This document shows, piece after piece, positions 45,941 through 55,534 of a DNA stretch of 64,000 nt. Below the pieces are notes generated by a model that saw only the letters and a list, made by a program, of their open reading frames with translations, did no database searches and had not been told where the DNA came from. The translations under genes were made by a program, and so were the position numbers. The DNA comes from Cordilura impudica (Eukaryota; Arthropoda; Insecta; Diptera; Scathophagidae), in the NCBI GenBank assembly GCA_963682025.1, contig OY821519.1, positions 108,542,264 through 108,606,263 of the forward strand, read 5' to 3'. Position 1 is the stretch's first letter; each line of letters begins with the position of its first letter.

Positions 45941-46440
45941 CTAGAGGACCCCCGCTGCTCCGCAGCATTATATTATATTATATTAATTTTTATAATATAA
46001 TGCCAAAATTTGTCAAGAGAAGTTAACGTACAGTAAAAGTAATGTTAATTTTCCACGCATAACTTGCGTCAAACTCAACGAATTTGCCAAGAGAAGTTAA
46101 CGTACAGTAATGCCAAAATATGCCAAGATAAGTTAACGTACAGTAAAAGTAAAGTTGATTCTCCACGCATAACTTTCCTCAAACCCAACGAATTTAAGCA
46201 GTTAATAGCTCAAAAGAAGGAGCTTGATCCACTGAGTGTTCTTAGACCTATGTCAACAGCCTACGTTAATTTGAACTCAAGTTATAGAGGTTTGAGAGAA
46301 GAAAAATATTGAAAAAAATCTTGAATGCAAATTTTATTCATAAATTCTTTTAATATATAAGATGTTATCAAATTCGATATGTTACTTTAAATGCAAATCT
46401 TATTTTCATTTTAATAAATTAAATTTTATAATACAATGTT
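45941..46440 (-). mobile_element. Helitron 3' terminus and body
   Basis: Read on the minus strand, hairpin GCTGC-GGA-GCAGC (45954-45966), then GGGGGTCCT-CTAG ending at 45941 and followed by T: a clear Helitron 3' end. The body runs to the right through a duplicated ~87-bp coding-like block (45999-46086 and 46109-46195) and an open frame to 46312. The 5' TC end was not found. Confidence 0.55.
46064..46312 (+). CDS. Open frame of unknown origin inside Helitron DNA
   Basis: The 82-residue frame has two tandem versions of NAKICQ[ED]KLTYS and then KVDSPRITFLKPNEF, followed by KQLIAQKKELDPLSV, LRPMSTAYVNLNSSYRGLRE and EKY before a stop. Composition is balanced (Lys, Leu, Ser, Asp, Arg), unlike the compositional frames elsewhere in this AT-rich window, and the duplicated DNA keeps reading in frame through the second copy. 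I do not recognise the protein. It lies downstream of a Helitron 3' end in the element's body, so a captured host exon is possible. It may also be a relic of an element protein. Confidence 0.35.
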   Translation: MRQTQRICQEKLTYSNAKICQDKLTYSKSKVDSPRITFLKPNEFKQLIAQKKELDPLSVLRPMSTAYVNLNSSYRGLREEKY

Positions 46441-46591
46441 CGCTAGATCCTAGTAATTTGTTGTAAGGCCAACTTGTGGACAATTATTTTTGATTTTCCA
46501 TTTTCGCTGCATAAAGTAAATATAAGAACTATATATCATAAAACTGGAGTACCATACAAGAGAAAGTCTTGACACTTTGTACGAGTCCATC
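46441..46591 (+). mobile_element. Helitron (family C), left part interrupted by BEL element
   Basis: The complement of 46495-46591 reads GATGGACTCGTACAAAGTGTCAAG..., GTACTCCAGTT-TTATGATAT, TACTTTATGCAG, matching the 144-bp unit at 42530-42610. The sequence continues at 52132 after the BEL element, with CCATC present on both sides. Confidence 0.7.
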
Positions 46592-46746
46592 TGTTAAAGT
46601 AAAAGTACTTCATCATTTTCAACTCCTCTTCAAAATACGAAAATGAAACAAGTTGGCTACGAAATATTTTATTTGTCAGAAAAACTTTTCAATAATTTTT
46701 GTAATAATTTTTATTTAATTACCTTTTTGAAATAAAGACGACAACA
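46592..46746 (+). repeat. BEL element 5' LTR
   Basis: 155 bp, TGTT...AACA. Contains AATAAA about 12 bases from its end, which would act as poly(A) signal in the 3' LTR. No convincing TATA box is within it; CTATAAATAC lies just downstream at 46762, so transcription start placement is unclear. Confidence 0.93.
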
Positions 46747-46853
46747 TCAGTTTTCATTTTCTATAAATACGGGTTGAAAATTTTGGAATTTTGCCAATTC
46801 ATGTATTGTTTTAACGCGTTTTATTTGTAAAATTCAATTCTACATATAACAAA

Positions 46854-47996
46854 ATGTCAAAATACAATTTAATAAGTAGTGCAGCCGCACAAGTTCCCAC
46901 ACCATGTCAAGCCGATGATATTCCGGATCCTGTTAATAATAACGGACAAGATTTAGATACAACAATGCTAGATCCAATAGGTACAATGCCATCATCTTCT
47001 GATGATAATCAGCTATCTGCTATTATGGCTGGTATTAATGATCTCGCGAGATCTGTTGCCGAAAGTCGCCGTGACATTGATTTCCTCAGAGGGCACGCAC
47101 AACAACAACCACTTGGAAGTTATATACAACAACATCATCAGCGAAATCTTCCAGAAAACCGTCCTCAACAACCGTTTATACCTGAAGAACATTTTCAGCT
47201 AAACAATCCAATGAGAATTCCTTCTGAGGATTCTCCATCTTCTAATTATTATAAACTATATGATCTACCAGTATTTTCGGGAAAGCCAGAAGAATGGCCA
47301 TTATTTTATGCCAACTTTAAAGATAGCACTGAAACATCCAATTACAGTCATCATCATAATTTAATGCGTTTACAAAAATGCCTTGTTGGTGACGCAAAGG
47401 AAGCTGCTACTTCAATGCATATTTATCCTAACGATGTATCAAAGATAATAGATGAACTTGAATTCCGTTTTGGACATGCCGATCTTTTGGTCCGCTCCCA
47501 ATTACAAATTATTCAACAATTTCCTCCTATTACTGCCAAGAGGATGGATCAAATAATTTCCTTTTCAACGAAGGTGAGAAATTTCTTAATTCTGCAAATT
47601 GTTCACATCATTTGTTAAATTCAACTCTGCTTGAGGAATTGGTTGCCAAATTACCATTTGATAAGCAATATGAATGGGCAAGGGAATCTATGGTAATAAA
47701 ACCTTTTCCAACAGTAGGTGATTTCTCTATTTGGCTTGGAAAATTAGCTAAAGTTGTAAGTGTTATGTCAATAAATGTTCCTCATAATAGCCAATACGTC
47801 CTGTGATGTTGATTGAAGAGCAATTTCAAAAACAAACCGCTAACTGTTATGTATGTCAAGGACAACATACTATTTATAAATGTAAAATTTTCACTCAAGA
47901 GCTGCCTGTCAATGGGAGAAGGTAAAAAAATTTAAGCTGTGTTTTTGTTGTTTAAAAAAGGGCCATGGTTCATCTAATTGTCGCTCTAAGAAGATA
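46854..47996 (+). pseudogene. BEL/Pao gag with zinc knuckles, frameshifted
   Basis: Starts at ATG 46854. An acidic/Gln-rich N-terminus is followed by LPVFSGKPEEWPLFYANFKD (about residue 135), the DUF1759 capsid-like start, then LMRLQKCLVGDAKEAA and IIDELEFRFGHADLL. The frame shifts near 47578; the same domain continues with NSTLLEELVAKLPFDKQYEW (47612-47806). Further shifts occur at about 47806 and 47900. The knuckles NCYVCQGQHTIYKC and LCFCCLKKGHGSSNC follow at 47840-47990. This would form the particle shell and bind RNA. Confidence 0.85.
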
Positions 47997-48788
47997 TGTG
48001 GTATCGACAGCTGCCAACGCCCTCATCACCAAACACTTCATGAGAATAAAAAAATTCAAGCCTCTTCGACGAAAACAAAGCAACCATTGCTTAATTGTAG
48101 AATTCAACATATTGAAGGAAGTAAACTTTTTAAAATATTACCAGTAAAGATATTTGGTCCTGTCGATTATTTTAAAGTTTATGCTATATTTGATGAAGGA
48201 TCTTCTATTTCCTTGCTGGATGAAAACATTGCCAAATAACTGGGTCTCAAAGCAGAACAATCTACACTCACTCTTCAATGGTATGGCGATAATGTAGTAT
48301 CTGAGAAATCCTTCAAAGTAAATTGTGAGATTGAAGGTGTTAGTGAACCAAATATTCGTTTTGGCCTGAAGAATCTGCAAACCGTTAAGTATTTGAATTT
48401 ACCTGTGCAGTCCTTCAGAAAGGAAATCTATACACATATGAGCAATCTTCCAATCGAGAATTATAATAATGCCTGTCCTATTCTATTACTTGGTTTAGAT
48501 AATATTCACTTAGCCATTCCTGCTGCCATCAAAGAGGCTGGTGAATTGTCTCCGGTTGCAGTAAAAACAAAGCTCGGATGGGTAGCATATGGTCCCACAA
48601 ATACATCATCCCCTTCAATTTCAACAGTTTCACATTTTCAAAATAAGCAGCCAACACAAGAGATCCATGATATGATAACAGACTTTTTTGCCACTGAGAA
48701 TTTCGGTACCAATCCTGTAACAAAACCCCTTCTTTCTGACGAAGATCAAATCGGCCGTAATATTATGGAGAAAAAATTAAACGTATAG
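47997..48788 (+). pseudogene. BEL/Pao aspartic protease region, nonsense mutation
   Basis: In one frame after the knuckles, ILPVKIFGPVDYFKVYAIFD leads to DEGSSISLLD (48195), the protease active-site segment (D-x-G-S type, DUF1758). TAA at 48237 interrupts it (AK*LGL). The open stretch 48393-48788 has ACPILLLGLDNIHLAIP, the second protease block, and KTKLGWVAYGP. It ends in a frameshift within an A6 run at 48771-48776, after which the RT frame begins. Confidence 0.82.
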
Positions 48789-50935
48789 GTGAACGATTCG
48801 AAATTGGGCTTCTCTGGAAAAAGTATCCTCCAGAGTTACCTTCAAATTACATCATGGCCGAGAAAAGGTTATTTACTATTGAAAAAAAAATACACCAAGA
48901 TGAAAAATTCGCTGAGCGATACCGCGCAGAGATAGTTAAGTACGTAGAAAAAGGTTATGCCCGTAAGTTAACAACAGATGAGGTAAATGATAAAAGGTAT
49001 CCCATATGGTACTTGCCACAATTTGGTGTTGTTAACCCTCATAAGCCAGAAAAGCTTCGGGTAGTATTTGACGCTGCAGCAAAAACTTCAAATATATCGT
49101 TAAAGATTTCATTAGTGAAAGGACCAGAGCAAGCAAAACCACTACTCAATATTCATCTTAAATTTCGTCAAGGAATTATTGCAGTTGCTGCTGATATTAG
49201 AAAGATGTTTACACAGGTAAAAATTCGAGATGATGATCAAAATGCTCAGAGATTTCTCTGGCGCGACGCCGATTTTAACAAACATATTCAACATTATGTC
49301 ATGTCTTCAATGACATTTGGAACTGTGTGTTCCCCTTGTTGTGCAGAGTATGTTAAAGATCAAAATGCTAATGAATTTGCACATATATATCCTGATGCTG
49401 CTGAAGCCATAATTTACAAACATTATGTGGATGACTATGTATGTAGTTTTAATAACGAAGAAGCTGCTATACGTGTATGCAAAGAAGTTGTTCAAATTCA
49501 TTCAAAAGCTGGTTTCGAATTACGTGGGTTCCTATCCAATTACCAAAGTGTAGAAGCTTCACTTAATCCAACTGCTATTGGTCCATCAAATCCAGTTAAT
49601 ATGGAAAAACAAGCTACAATTGACAAAATTCTCGGTATGTTTTGGAATAAACATGACGATACATTCGAGTTTAAAACGAAGTTTAATTGCCTTAATCCTA
49701 ATGTATTTAATGAAGTTCGTGTTCCTACCAAAAGAGAAATGCTAAAGATTGCAGTGACGGTTTTCGATCTATTTGCTTTGATTGCAGATTTCCTACTATA
49801 CTCTAAAATAATGGTGCAAAATTGTTGGAAGCAAGATATTGGATGGGATGACCCCATTCCAGATTCTTTACATAAGAAATTTAAAGCTTGGTGGAGAGAA
49901 TTTAAAGAAGTTAACAATTTTAAAGTCCCAAGATGCTTATCTCCAAATTTTTCTAAAGCCTTACATGTTCAACTTCATGTTTTCGTCGATGCTAGCCAAG
50001 ATGCTTTCGCAGCAGTTTGTTACTTAAGAATTATTCATGATGGTGGAATTGATGTTTCTTTCGTCATTGGAAAAATTCGGTGTGCCCCAAAGAAATTAAT
50101 AAGTATTCCTCGTTTAGAATTGCAAGCAGCTATCTTGGGAGTTCGTATAAGCTAATTAGTAACCACAATACAAAAATTCCAAATATCTTCAGTACATTAT
50201 TGGTCAGATTCGCAAACCGTTATTCGTTGGATTTATTCTACAGAACGCCGCTTTAAGGCTTTTGTAAGCCATAGAGTGGCTGAAATTCTAGAAAATTATA
50301 CACCAAGTCAATGGAAGTGGGTTCCAACTAACCATAATTCTGCTGATGCTGGTACACGTCCCACTTATCCTCCAAAACTTATCCACCATAGTTTATGGAT
50401 AACGGGCCCAACATTTTTAAAGGAAGATGAATCCCGTTGGCCTCATCTTAATGTCGAAAAAATTGATATATTACCAGAAGAAGTAAAGCCATGCCTAGTT
50501 GTTATTAACATTCCTGATAATATTATTCAGTATTCTCGATTTTCCTCTTACATAAAGTTGAAGAGAACAATTGCTTGGATTCTTCGTTTTCTTAAAAGAT
50601 GCCGTATACCAGATTGTTTGAGCATAATAGAACTAACAGCTGCAGATATTGTTTTATGTCGTTTGGTACAAAGCGAATGTTTTGCAAACGAAATACATTC
50701 TATCAAGCATTTCCAAAAAGTTCCTAAATCTAGCGCAATATATTCGTTGGTGCCTTACTTAGATGAAAATGGTCTTCTAAGAGTTAATGGTCGTTTAGAT
50801 GAAGCTTTGTATTTGCCTATTGATGCCAGAAGACCGGTAATATTACCGCAAAAGCATTATGTTTCAGAGCTTATAATGAGATACTATCATAACAAAAACT
50901 ATCATCAGAACATGTCAATAACTATCAATGAGTAA
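48788..50935 (+). pseudogene. BEL/Pao reverse transcriptase, RNase H and H2C2 region
   Basis: The RT starts with ERFEIGLLW (48790), then KGYARKLT, YLPQFGVVNPHKPEKLRVVF (RT motif 1), VAADIRKMFTQVKI (motif A aspartate), MTFGTVCSPCCAEY, and HYVDDYVCSF (the YVDD catalytic box, about 49421). VPTKREMLKIAVTVFDLFAL belongs to the Peptidase_A17/connection region. RNase H follows from LHVFVDASQDAF (49975), with VHYWSDSQTVIRWI (50195) after a TAA at 50153-50155. HNSADAGTRPT and an H2C2-type zinc domain follow, interrupted by TAA at 50933. The three stops are in the same frame as the flanking protein, so they are point mutations rather than indels. Confidence 0.9.
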
Positions 50936-50983
50936 CGCCAAAAATATTGGATTCCTCACATAAAATCAGTATATAAGAAAGTA

Positions 50984-51982
50984 GTGAAGACATGCGATGT
51001 TTGTAAATATGACAGTGCCAAGCCAAACATGTCTCTAATGGGTCAATTACCCCTGGATCGAGTTACGCCATTTGTACGTCCGTTTACCTATACAGGAGTT
51101 GATCTGTTTGGTCCATTTAATGTTTCTATTGGACGGCGTAAGGAAAAGAGATGGGCAGTTATATTTACCTGTTTGACTGTCAGAGCAGCCCACATTGAAT
51201 TAGCGGCTGACCTTTCTGCAGATAATTTCATTTTGTGTTTTCGAAATTTTATAAATCGTCGTGGAACACCTGTGAGTATTCGAAGCGACAATGGAACCAA
51301 TTTCATTGCTACCCAGAAGCTTTTGAAGAAGGCACACAGGATTTTAAATATTGATGAAATAACTCAAGAGACTACAAAACATAATATTGATTGGATTTTC
51401 AATTGTCCAGCTAATCCGAGCTCTGGAGGGGCCTGGGAAAGGTTAATTAGAATTGTAAAACGTCTACTACTAAAAACCCTAAGAGAAGAAACCCCTCGTC
51501 TTGAAACATTACGAAGTGTTGTTATTGAAGCCGAGAATATAATCAATTGTCGCCCTTTGACAGAAATTCCAATTTCTTCCGAAGATGATGAACCCATTAC
51601 GCCTAACCATTTCTTATTTGGTTGCCTTAATTCAACGCAAACTCCGGATACTACAGACGAAAACATATACTTAAGAAAACAGTGGAAACTTGCACAAAAT
51701 TTGAAAGATAGATTATGGAAAAGATGGGTAGTTGAATTTCTTCCTCAGCTAATGCATAGACCAAAATGGAGAGACAAAAATTCACCCATTCAGACCGATG
51801 ATATTGTTATAGTTTTGGATTCAAGTCTGCCAAGAAACCAGTGGCGCAAGGGTCGAGTTATGAAAACATATCCATCGAAAGATGGCCAAGTACGATTTGC
51901 AGACATTAAAACCCAAAATGGGGTCACTCGTCGCCCGGTCTCAAAGTTAGCAATATCTGGTTCACGAGGTTGGGAATGTTAA
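50984..51982 (+). CDS. BEL/Pao integrase and C-terminal domain (open 332-aa frame)
   Basis: CDVCKYDSAKPN ends the zinc domain. The catalytic core shows YTGVDLFGPF (first D), IRSDNGTNF (second D) and SSGGAWERLIRIVKR (the E), the D,D-35-E set of retroviral-type integrases. The end contains DDIVIVLDSSLPRNQWRKGR and VTRRPVSKLAI, the DUF5641 tail of BEL integrases. All catalytic residues are present in this segment, but it has no own promoter or start and depends on the broken upstream frame. The stop lies in the right LTR. Confidence 0.9.
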   Translation: MKTCDVCKYDSAKPNMSLMGQLPLDRVTPFVRPFTYTGVDLFGPFNVSIGRRKEKRWAVIFTCLTVRAAHIELAADLSADNFILCFRNFINRRGTPVSIRSDNGTNFIATQKLLKKAHRILNIDEITQETTKHNIDWIFNCPANPSSGGAWERLIRIVKRLLLKTLREETPRLETLRSVVIEAENIINCRPLTEIPISSEDDEPITPNHFLFGCLNSTQTPDTTDENIYLRKQWKLAQNLKDRLWKRWVVEFLPQLMHRPKWRDKNSPIQTDDIVIVLDSSLPRNQWRKGRVMKTYPSKDGQVRFADIKTQNGVTRRPVSKLAISGSRGWEC

Positions 51983-52131
51983 AGTAAAAGTACTTCATCA
52001 TTTTCAACTCCTCTTCAAAATACGAAAATGAAACAAGTTGGCTACGAAATATTTTATTTGTCAGAAAAACTTTTCAATAATTTTTGTAATAATTTTAATT
52101 TAATTACCTTTTTGAAATAAAGACGACAACA
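51977..52131 (+). repeat. BEL element 3' LTR
   Basis: One substitution from the 5' LTR. Preceded by a purine-rich stretch (GAGGTTGGGAA), the likely polypurine tract, and followed by the CCATC target duplication. Confidence 0.93.
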
Positions 52132-52575
52132 CCATCAGATATTAATGTGAGTAGTCAGATAAAAGTGGGCGGGATAGGATTAATAGGCGTGGCACGTCCT
52201 ATACAAAAATTATTAAGTACTATGAAAGCGACAGTCTTGAAACCTTCGACAAGAATATTAATTATCAATGTGAGTAGTCGTGGCAAATAAGGGTGATATC
52301 GCCAAATTAAAAAAATCGCCAAAATCAAATATCGCAAAAACTGAAAAACCGAAAAACAAAAAGCGCCAAAAACAAAATTTTTCAAAATAAAAAAACAAAA
52401 AAAAATACAGATGATCTTCTAAATTCAAAGCCAATCGTTAAGTGTTGCCGGGTTTAATTTGGAAAATCTATGTTTTTCTCTTGGGTAGCTATTATCAGCT
52501 AGCTCCAGCAGAGTAGGAATGTCGAAAAATTTGATAATTTTTTCAACGAATGAAAAAAAAAAAAGCATTGGAATA
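52132..52575 (+). mobile_element. Helitron (family C), right part, with helicase remnant
   Basis: Resumes from 46591: the complement reads CTACTCACATTAATATCTGATGG, then GGCGTGGCAC and further family-C blocks. 52290-52400 matches 42310-42420 in reverse (GCGATTTTT-type runs). 52470-52570 (plus) has SSRVGMSKNLIIF, the decayed counterpart of the helicase end at 42150. The CTAG end is not recognisable. Confidence 0.65.
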
Positions 52576-52636
52576 AAAAAGATAAAATAAACGAAATAAA
52601 ATGTTTTAATTGCACAATATAAACTTAATAAGAAAA

Positions 52637-52726
52637 AATATATACGAACAAAATTTGAGAAGAATCAGTGGAATATTTTTGTTTTTTGATAGATTTAAGG
52701 GAAGATGGGGAAGCAGCTCTACATGG
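52637..52726 (-). mobile_element. Family A element, minus, part 1 (before Transib)
   Basis: The complement reads GTAGAGCTGCTTCCCCATCTTC and AAATCTATCAAAAAACAAAA, the middle of family A. The palindrome end is missing on the left. It continues at 54722. Confidence 0.8.
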
Positions 52727-53277
52727 CACAGTGGTCCCAATGAGAAATATAGCACGAAAAAAGTCGTATTTCCGGATTGTAAAAAAGTGAAAAATTTGCT
52801 TGGTTATTTAATGACAAGTCTCCACCGTGCATAACGGTTAAAAAATTTTTTGTATGTTTACAATATTGGCACTGCAGTATTGTGTTGAACACAAACAACT
52901 GTTTTTGTTTGTTTTTCATAAGAGATCAGTCAATAATCTAGTGTGATTTTGAGAGGCTGTAAAATAAAGTGAAAGAATTTTCTTTAATATTTCTTTAATG
53001 TATTTATACAATAGAGGTATGTATTTTTTTAATTCTTGATGTGCCGTTGATCTAATATTAAGTTTAGACAACAAAATGTATGAAAGTTTAAATGTATTTG
53101 TTAATTGTGTAATTTTATCAGTATTGCAACTTGTGTTAGACTTTTAAATGTGAATTTCACCAGCTTTTGCTCCAATTGTTGTGTCGTCATCATCTATAGA
53201 GTGTGAGTTATTAAATGTTTAAAGAACCATCTGCCGATTTTTGCCTAACACACTAAATTTCTCATTTTAAGGTTGCA

Positions 53278-53826
53278 ATGTCTATCACCAAAAGGGATTT
53301 GTTCAACGTTTGGTACACTGAAAAGGACCAAAAGAAAAAAAATTATACTTTTATATATTACATTTTCATCAAAAGTGGTATAGAAAATGACGACTATAAA
53401 AATAAACTAAAACAAGCAGCTCGAAATTTCGTTAGTAAATTGTCGAAAAAGTGGACGCAGGCACATCGAACAAAGAATGTTTTTGAGCCTACTTATAAAT
53501 GTTGGTTGGATGAATTGTTTGTCTTTCCTAGTAAAGCTTCATCGATGTTCGACGAGGAAGAAGACTCGGATGCACCGTCAACATCGAAGCATGGACGACC
53601 TTCCAAAGTGTTTTTGGAAGGGGGCCAAATATCGAAGCAATTGAAAACGAAGTCTCTTATGAAAACTTGCTCTCCAGAAGAGTTAATATTTGCTGCTGCA
53701 AGTAGTCTTTACAAAGCAGGCAAAAGAGTTGCTGCAGGCGTTATTAGAACTATAGATGTTTTTTCAAAAAGGCCAGTAAAAATAAAAATATTGCTAGGTA
53801 CACCATCCAACAGTTCACGGCACTAA
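53278..53826 (+). pseudogene. Transib transposase N-terminal part
   Basis: The frame begins MSITKRDLFNVWYTEKDQ at 53278 and runs 182 residues. It has a basic DNA-binding-like region (SKLSKKWTQAHRTKN, YKCWLDELFVF), an acidic linker (EEEDSDAPSTSKHGRPS), and LMKTCSPEELIFAAASSLYK followed by AGKRVAAGVIRTI. The last residues after KIKILLG are out of frame. In complete Transib proteins this region precedes the first catalytic aspartate; neither it nor the second is found, so the core was deleted near 53795. Confidence 0.7.
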
Positions 53827-54382
53827 AAATAATGACAACACCGCCAGAAGGTTTTTCAAGGAACCACGTTTAGCTTCACAAATAACTGGCGTTGACGAAA
53901 ATTTAATTAGAAAACTTGGCGTCATTTTAAGATGTATGGCATCCGGTTATGCAATTAATGCAGAATTGTTTCGAATGTATGCTTTCGCAAAAGCGGAATT
54001 ATACGTGGAATTGTATCCGTGGTATTGGATGCCATCAAGGGTCCACAAAATATTGACTGATGGTGCAGACATTATTGAAAAAGCTACCCTGCCCATTGGA
54101 ATGCTATCCGAGGAAGCGCTTGAATCTCGCTACAAAGATTTTAGATATGTTCGAGAACATCATCCTCGAAAAATGTCACGGGAAAGTAACATGCAAAATC
54201 TTTTTAACAATATGCTTTTTTCATCGGATCCATACATATCTTCTCTTTCAACAAAGCCGACGAATAGAAATATAGAAACATTATGCCCTGACTCAAATGT
54301 TTTGCATTCTGATACTTCTATTTTGAATCTGCAAAACGATTCAGATGACGAAACCGATTCTGAAACAAACGCCGATGAATAA
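53799..54382 (+). pseudogene. Transib transposase C-terminal part with RAG1-like Glu region
   Basis: From 53799 YTIQQFTALK can be read, then after a shift in an A5 run (53825) KNNDNTARRFFKEP, VDENLIRKLGVILRCMASGY, LYPWYWMPSRVHKILTDGAD, and MLSEEALESRYKDFRYVREH, SRESNMQNLFNNMLFSSDPY, with an acidic tail ending at 54382. The block LSEEA-x-E-x-R-[NY]KD followed by x-R-x2-R-x-[MF]-SR corresponds by position to the RAG1 segment holding the third catalytic residue. A glutamate is retained here, while the usual asparagine before KD is tyrosine. Confidence 0.75.
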
Positions 54383-54721
54383 ATATTTAAATACAATAAG
54401 AATGTTAATTATTTTAAATAAAAAAACAAACATCTGAAAACACAACAATATTTCTATTCGTTCCTTTTTTGAGTTCACGGTAAATATTTTAATATTTTGA
54501 ATAAACAAAACACACAAATCAACACATAATATTATCAATGAATATGAAATAATTTTGCAGGTTTTATATCAGTAATTTTTATATGATAAGTGCCACACCC
54601 ATTCAATTGAATCCGCCCATTTTTGGTGAGAGATCGTGCCATACAAGTTTGTATGCTTCTAGGCACTTTTAAAAAGAGTTATGACTTTTTTCGTGTTACA
54701 TTTCTCATTGGGACCACTGCG

Positions 54722-55170
54722 CATGGGGCCTATGACTAAGAGTTGTCCCATAGGGATCGTTTTTGGACTATCCATTAATGGATGTTATAAACGCATACAA
54801 ACCCAATTTGAGTAAGATCTATATGACAATTTGGATTTTATTGCAATTTATGTCGATTTCATAGGGGTCATTTGTATGGGGGCTAGTTCTGAACATGGAC
54901 CGATTCTCACCAATTTCAATAGCGTTCATCAAAGCTTGAATATCAAATTTCATCCAAATATATTCATATTTGCGACCTGCAGTTTGATTAAAAGATTTAC
55001 ATGGACACACAGACGGATGGACGGACGGACATCGTTAAATCGAATAAGATATAGATTCCTGATTCGATCGGTATAATAAAAGATGGGTCAAGGTCAAATA
55101 TTTTTGGCAGTTACAAACAGCATCACAAAGTCATTATACCCAAACCACATAGTGGTATAGGGTATAATTA
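54722..55170 (-). mobile_element. Family A element, minus, part 2 (after Transib)
   Basis: CATGGGGCCTATGACTAAGAG resumes the sequence cut at 52726. It continues through TTTGCGACCTGCAGTTTGAT, CACACAGACGGATGGACGG (the GTCY array in reverse) and ends ACCACATAGTGGTATAGGGT. Confidence 0.85.
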
Positions 55171-55261
55171 AAACGTCTATACTGGAGGCTAAGACCTAAA
55201 TCCCAATTGACAGTAAGCTAAAAATTTACAAAGCTTTATTCTATTCTGATTTAAGGTGGAG

Positions 55262-55523
55262 CTAGTACTTCAAATATTGAAACACTTCAAATGCTACGTT
55301 TAATAGTAAATTTTTCTTGAAATGTATCCAGTAACACCATAACACATGTTGACCTATATATCGCAACAGTAAAATAAGAAAGCCGCCAGCATACACAATG
55401 ATACCTAGATAGATTAAGCCATCATACAAATGTTCTTGTAACATGTCTACTTGATTAAACAAATGAAAGGTTGCTCGTTCTTGATCTTCCGTATAGAAAT
55501 TGAAAATGTTTACTAATACATAT
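55262..55523 (-). CDS. Possible terminal exon of an unidentified membrane protein
   Basis: On the minus strand, after a candidate acceptor (tatgtattag at about 55524), the frame gives NIFNFYTEDQERATFHLFNQ, VDMLQEHLYDGLIYLGIIVY, AGGFLILLLRYIGQHVLWCY, and WIHFKKNLLLNVAFEVFQYL before the stop at 55262. One clear hydrophobic helix (GLIYLGIIVYAGGFLILLL) is followed by a second amphipathic stretch. AATAAA (minus) lies at 55235-55240, about 22 bases past the stop, as expected for a last exon. Amino-acid usage is protein-like and unlike the compositional frames around it. I do not recognise the family, and upstream exons were not found to the right. Confidence 0.4.
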
Positions 55524-55534
55524 GGACACAAAAG

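Larger units (their letters stand above)
46592..52131 (+). mobile_element. BEL/Pao LTR retrotransposon, complete but inactive
   Basis: LTRs of 155 bp at 46592-46746 and 51977-52131 begin TGTTAAAG and end GACAACA; they differ at one position (T/A near 46713 and 52097). The target duplication CCATC is at 46587-46591 and 52132-52136. Between the LTRs, plus-strand blocks run gag, zinc knuckles, protease, RT, RNase H, H2C2, integrase and a C-terminal domain, in BEL/Pao order. The pol frame ends with TGT TAA inside the first bases of the right LTR. Four frameshifts and three nonsense codons interrupt the reading frame. No env-like gene is present. Confidence 0.95.
52727..54721 (+). mobile_element. 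Transib-type DNA transposon, internally deleted
   Basis: Ends are CACAGTGG... on the left and its complement (CGCAGTGG, one change) on the right. The shared core CAGTGGTCCCAATGAGAAAT is identical and the inverted match extends 39 bases (52727-52765 and 54683-54721). CATGG flanks both sides (52722-52726, 54722-54726); other family-A copies read TATGG there, so the C at both flanks supports a true 5-bp duplication of this copy's own target. CACWRTG-like termini and 5-bp duplications are the hallmarks of Transib, the relatives of RAG1. Total length 1995 bp, short for the family. Two coding remnants lie inside. Confidence 0.85.

Noticed and set aside
48771..48776. A6 frameshift between BEL protease and RT considered as programmed frameshifting
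   Set aside because: BEL/Pao elements normally encode a single gag-pol frame, there are three other frameshifts and three stops in the same copy, and no slippery heptamer with downstream structure is evident.
52721..54727. An 8-bp, hAT-type target duplication around CAGTGG ends
   Set aside because: The 8 bases next to CAGTGG do not match on the two sides. Only CATGG next to CACAGTGG/CCACTGCG is duplicated, which fits Transib.
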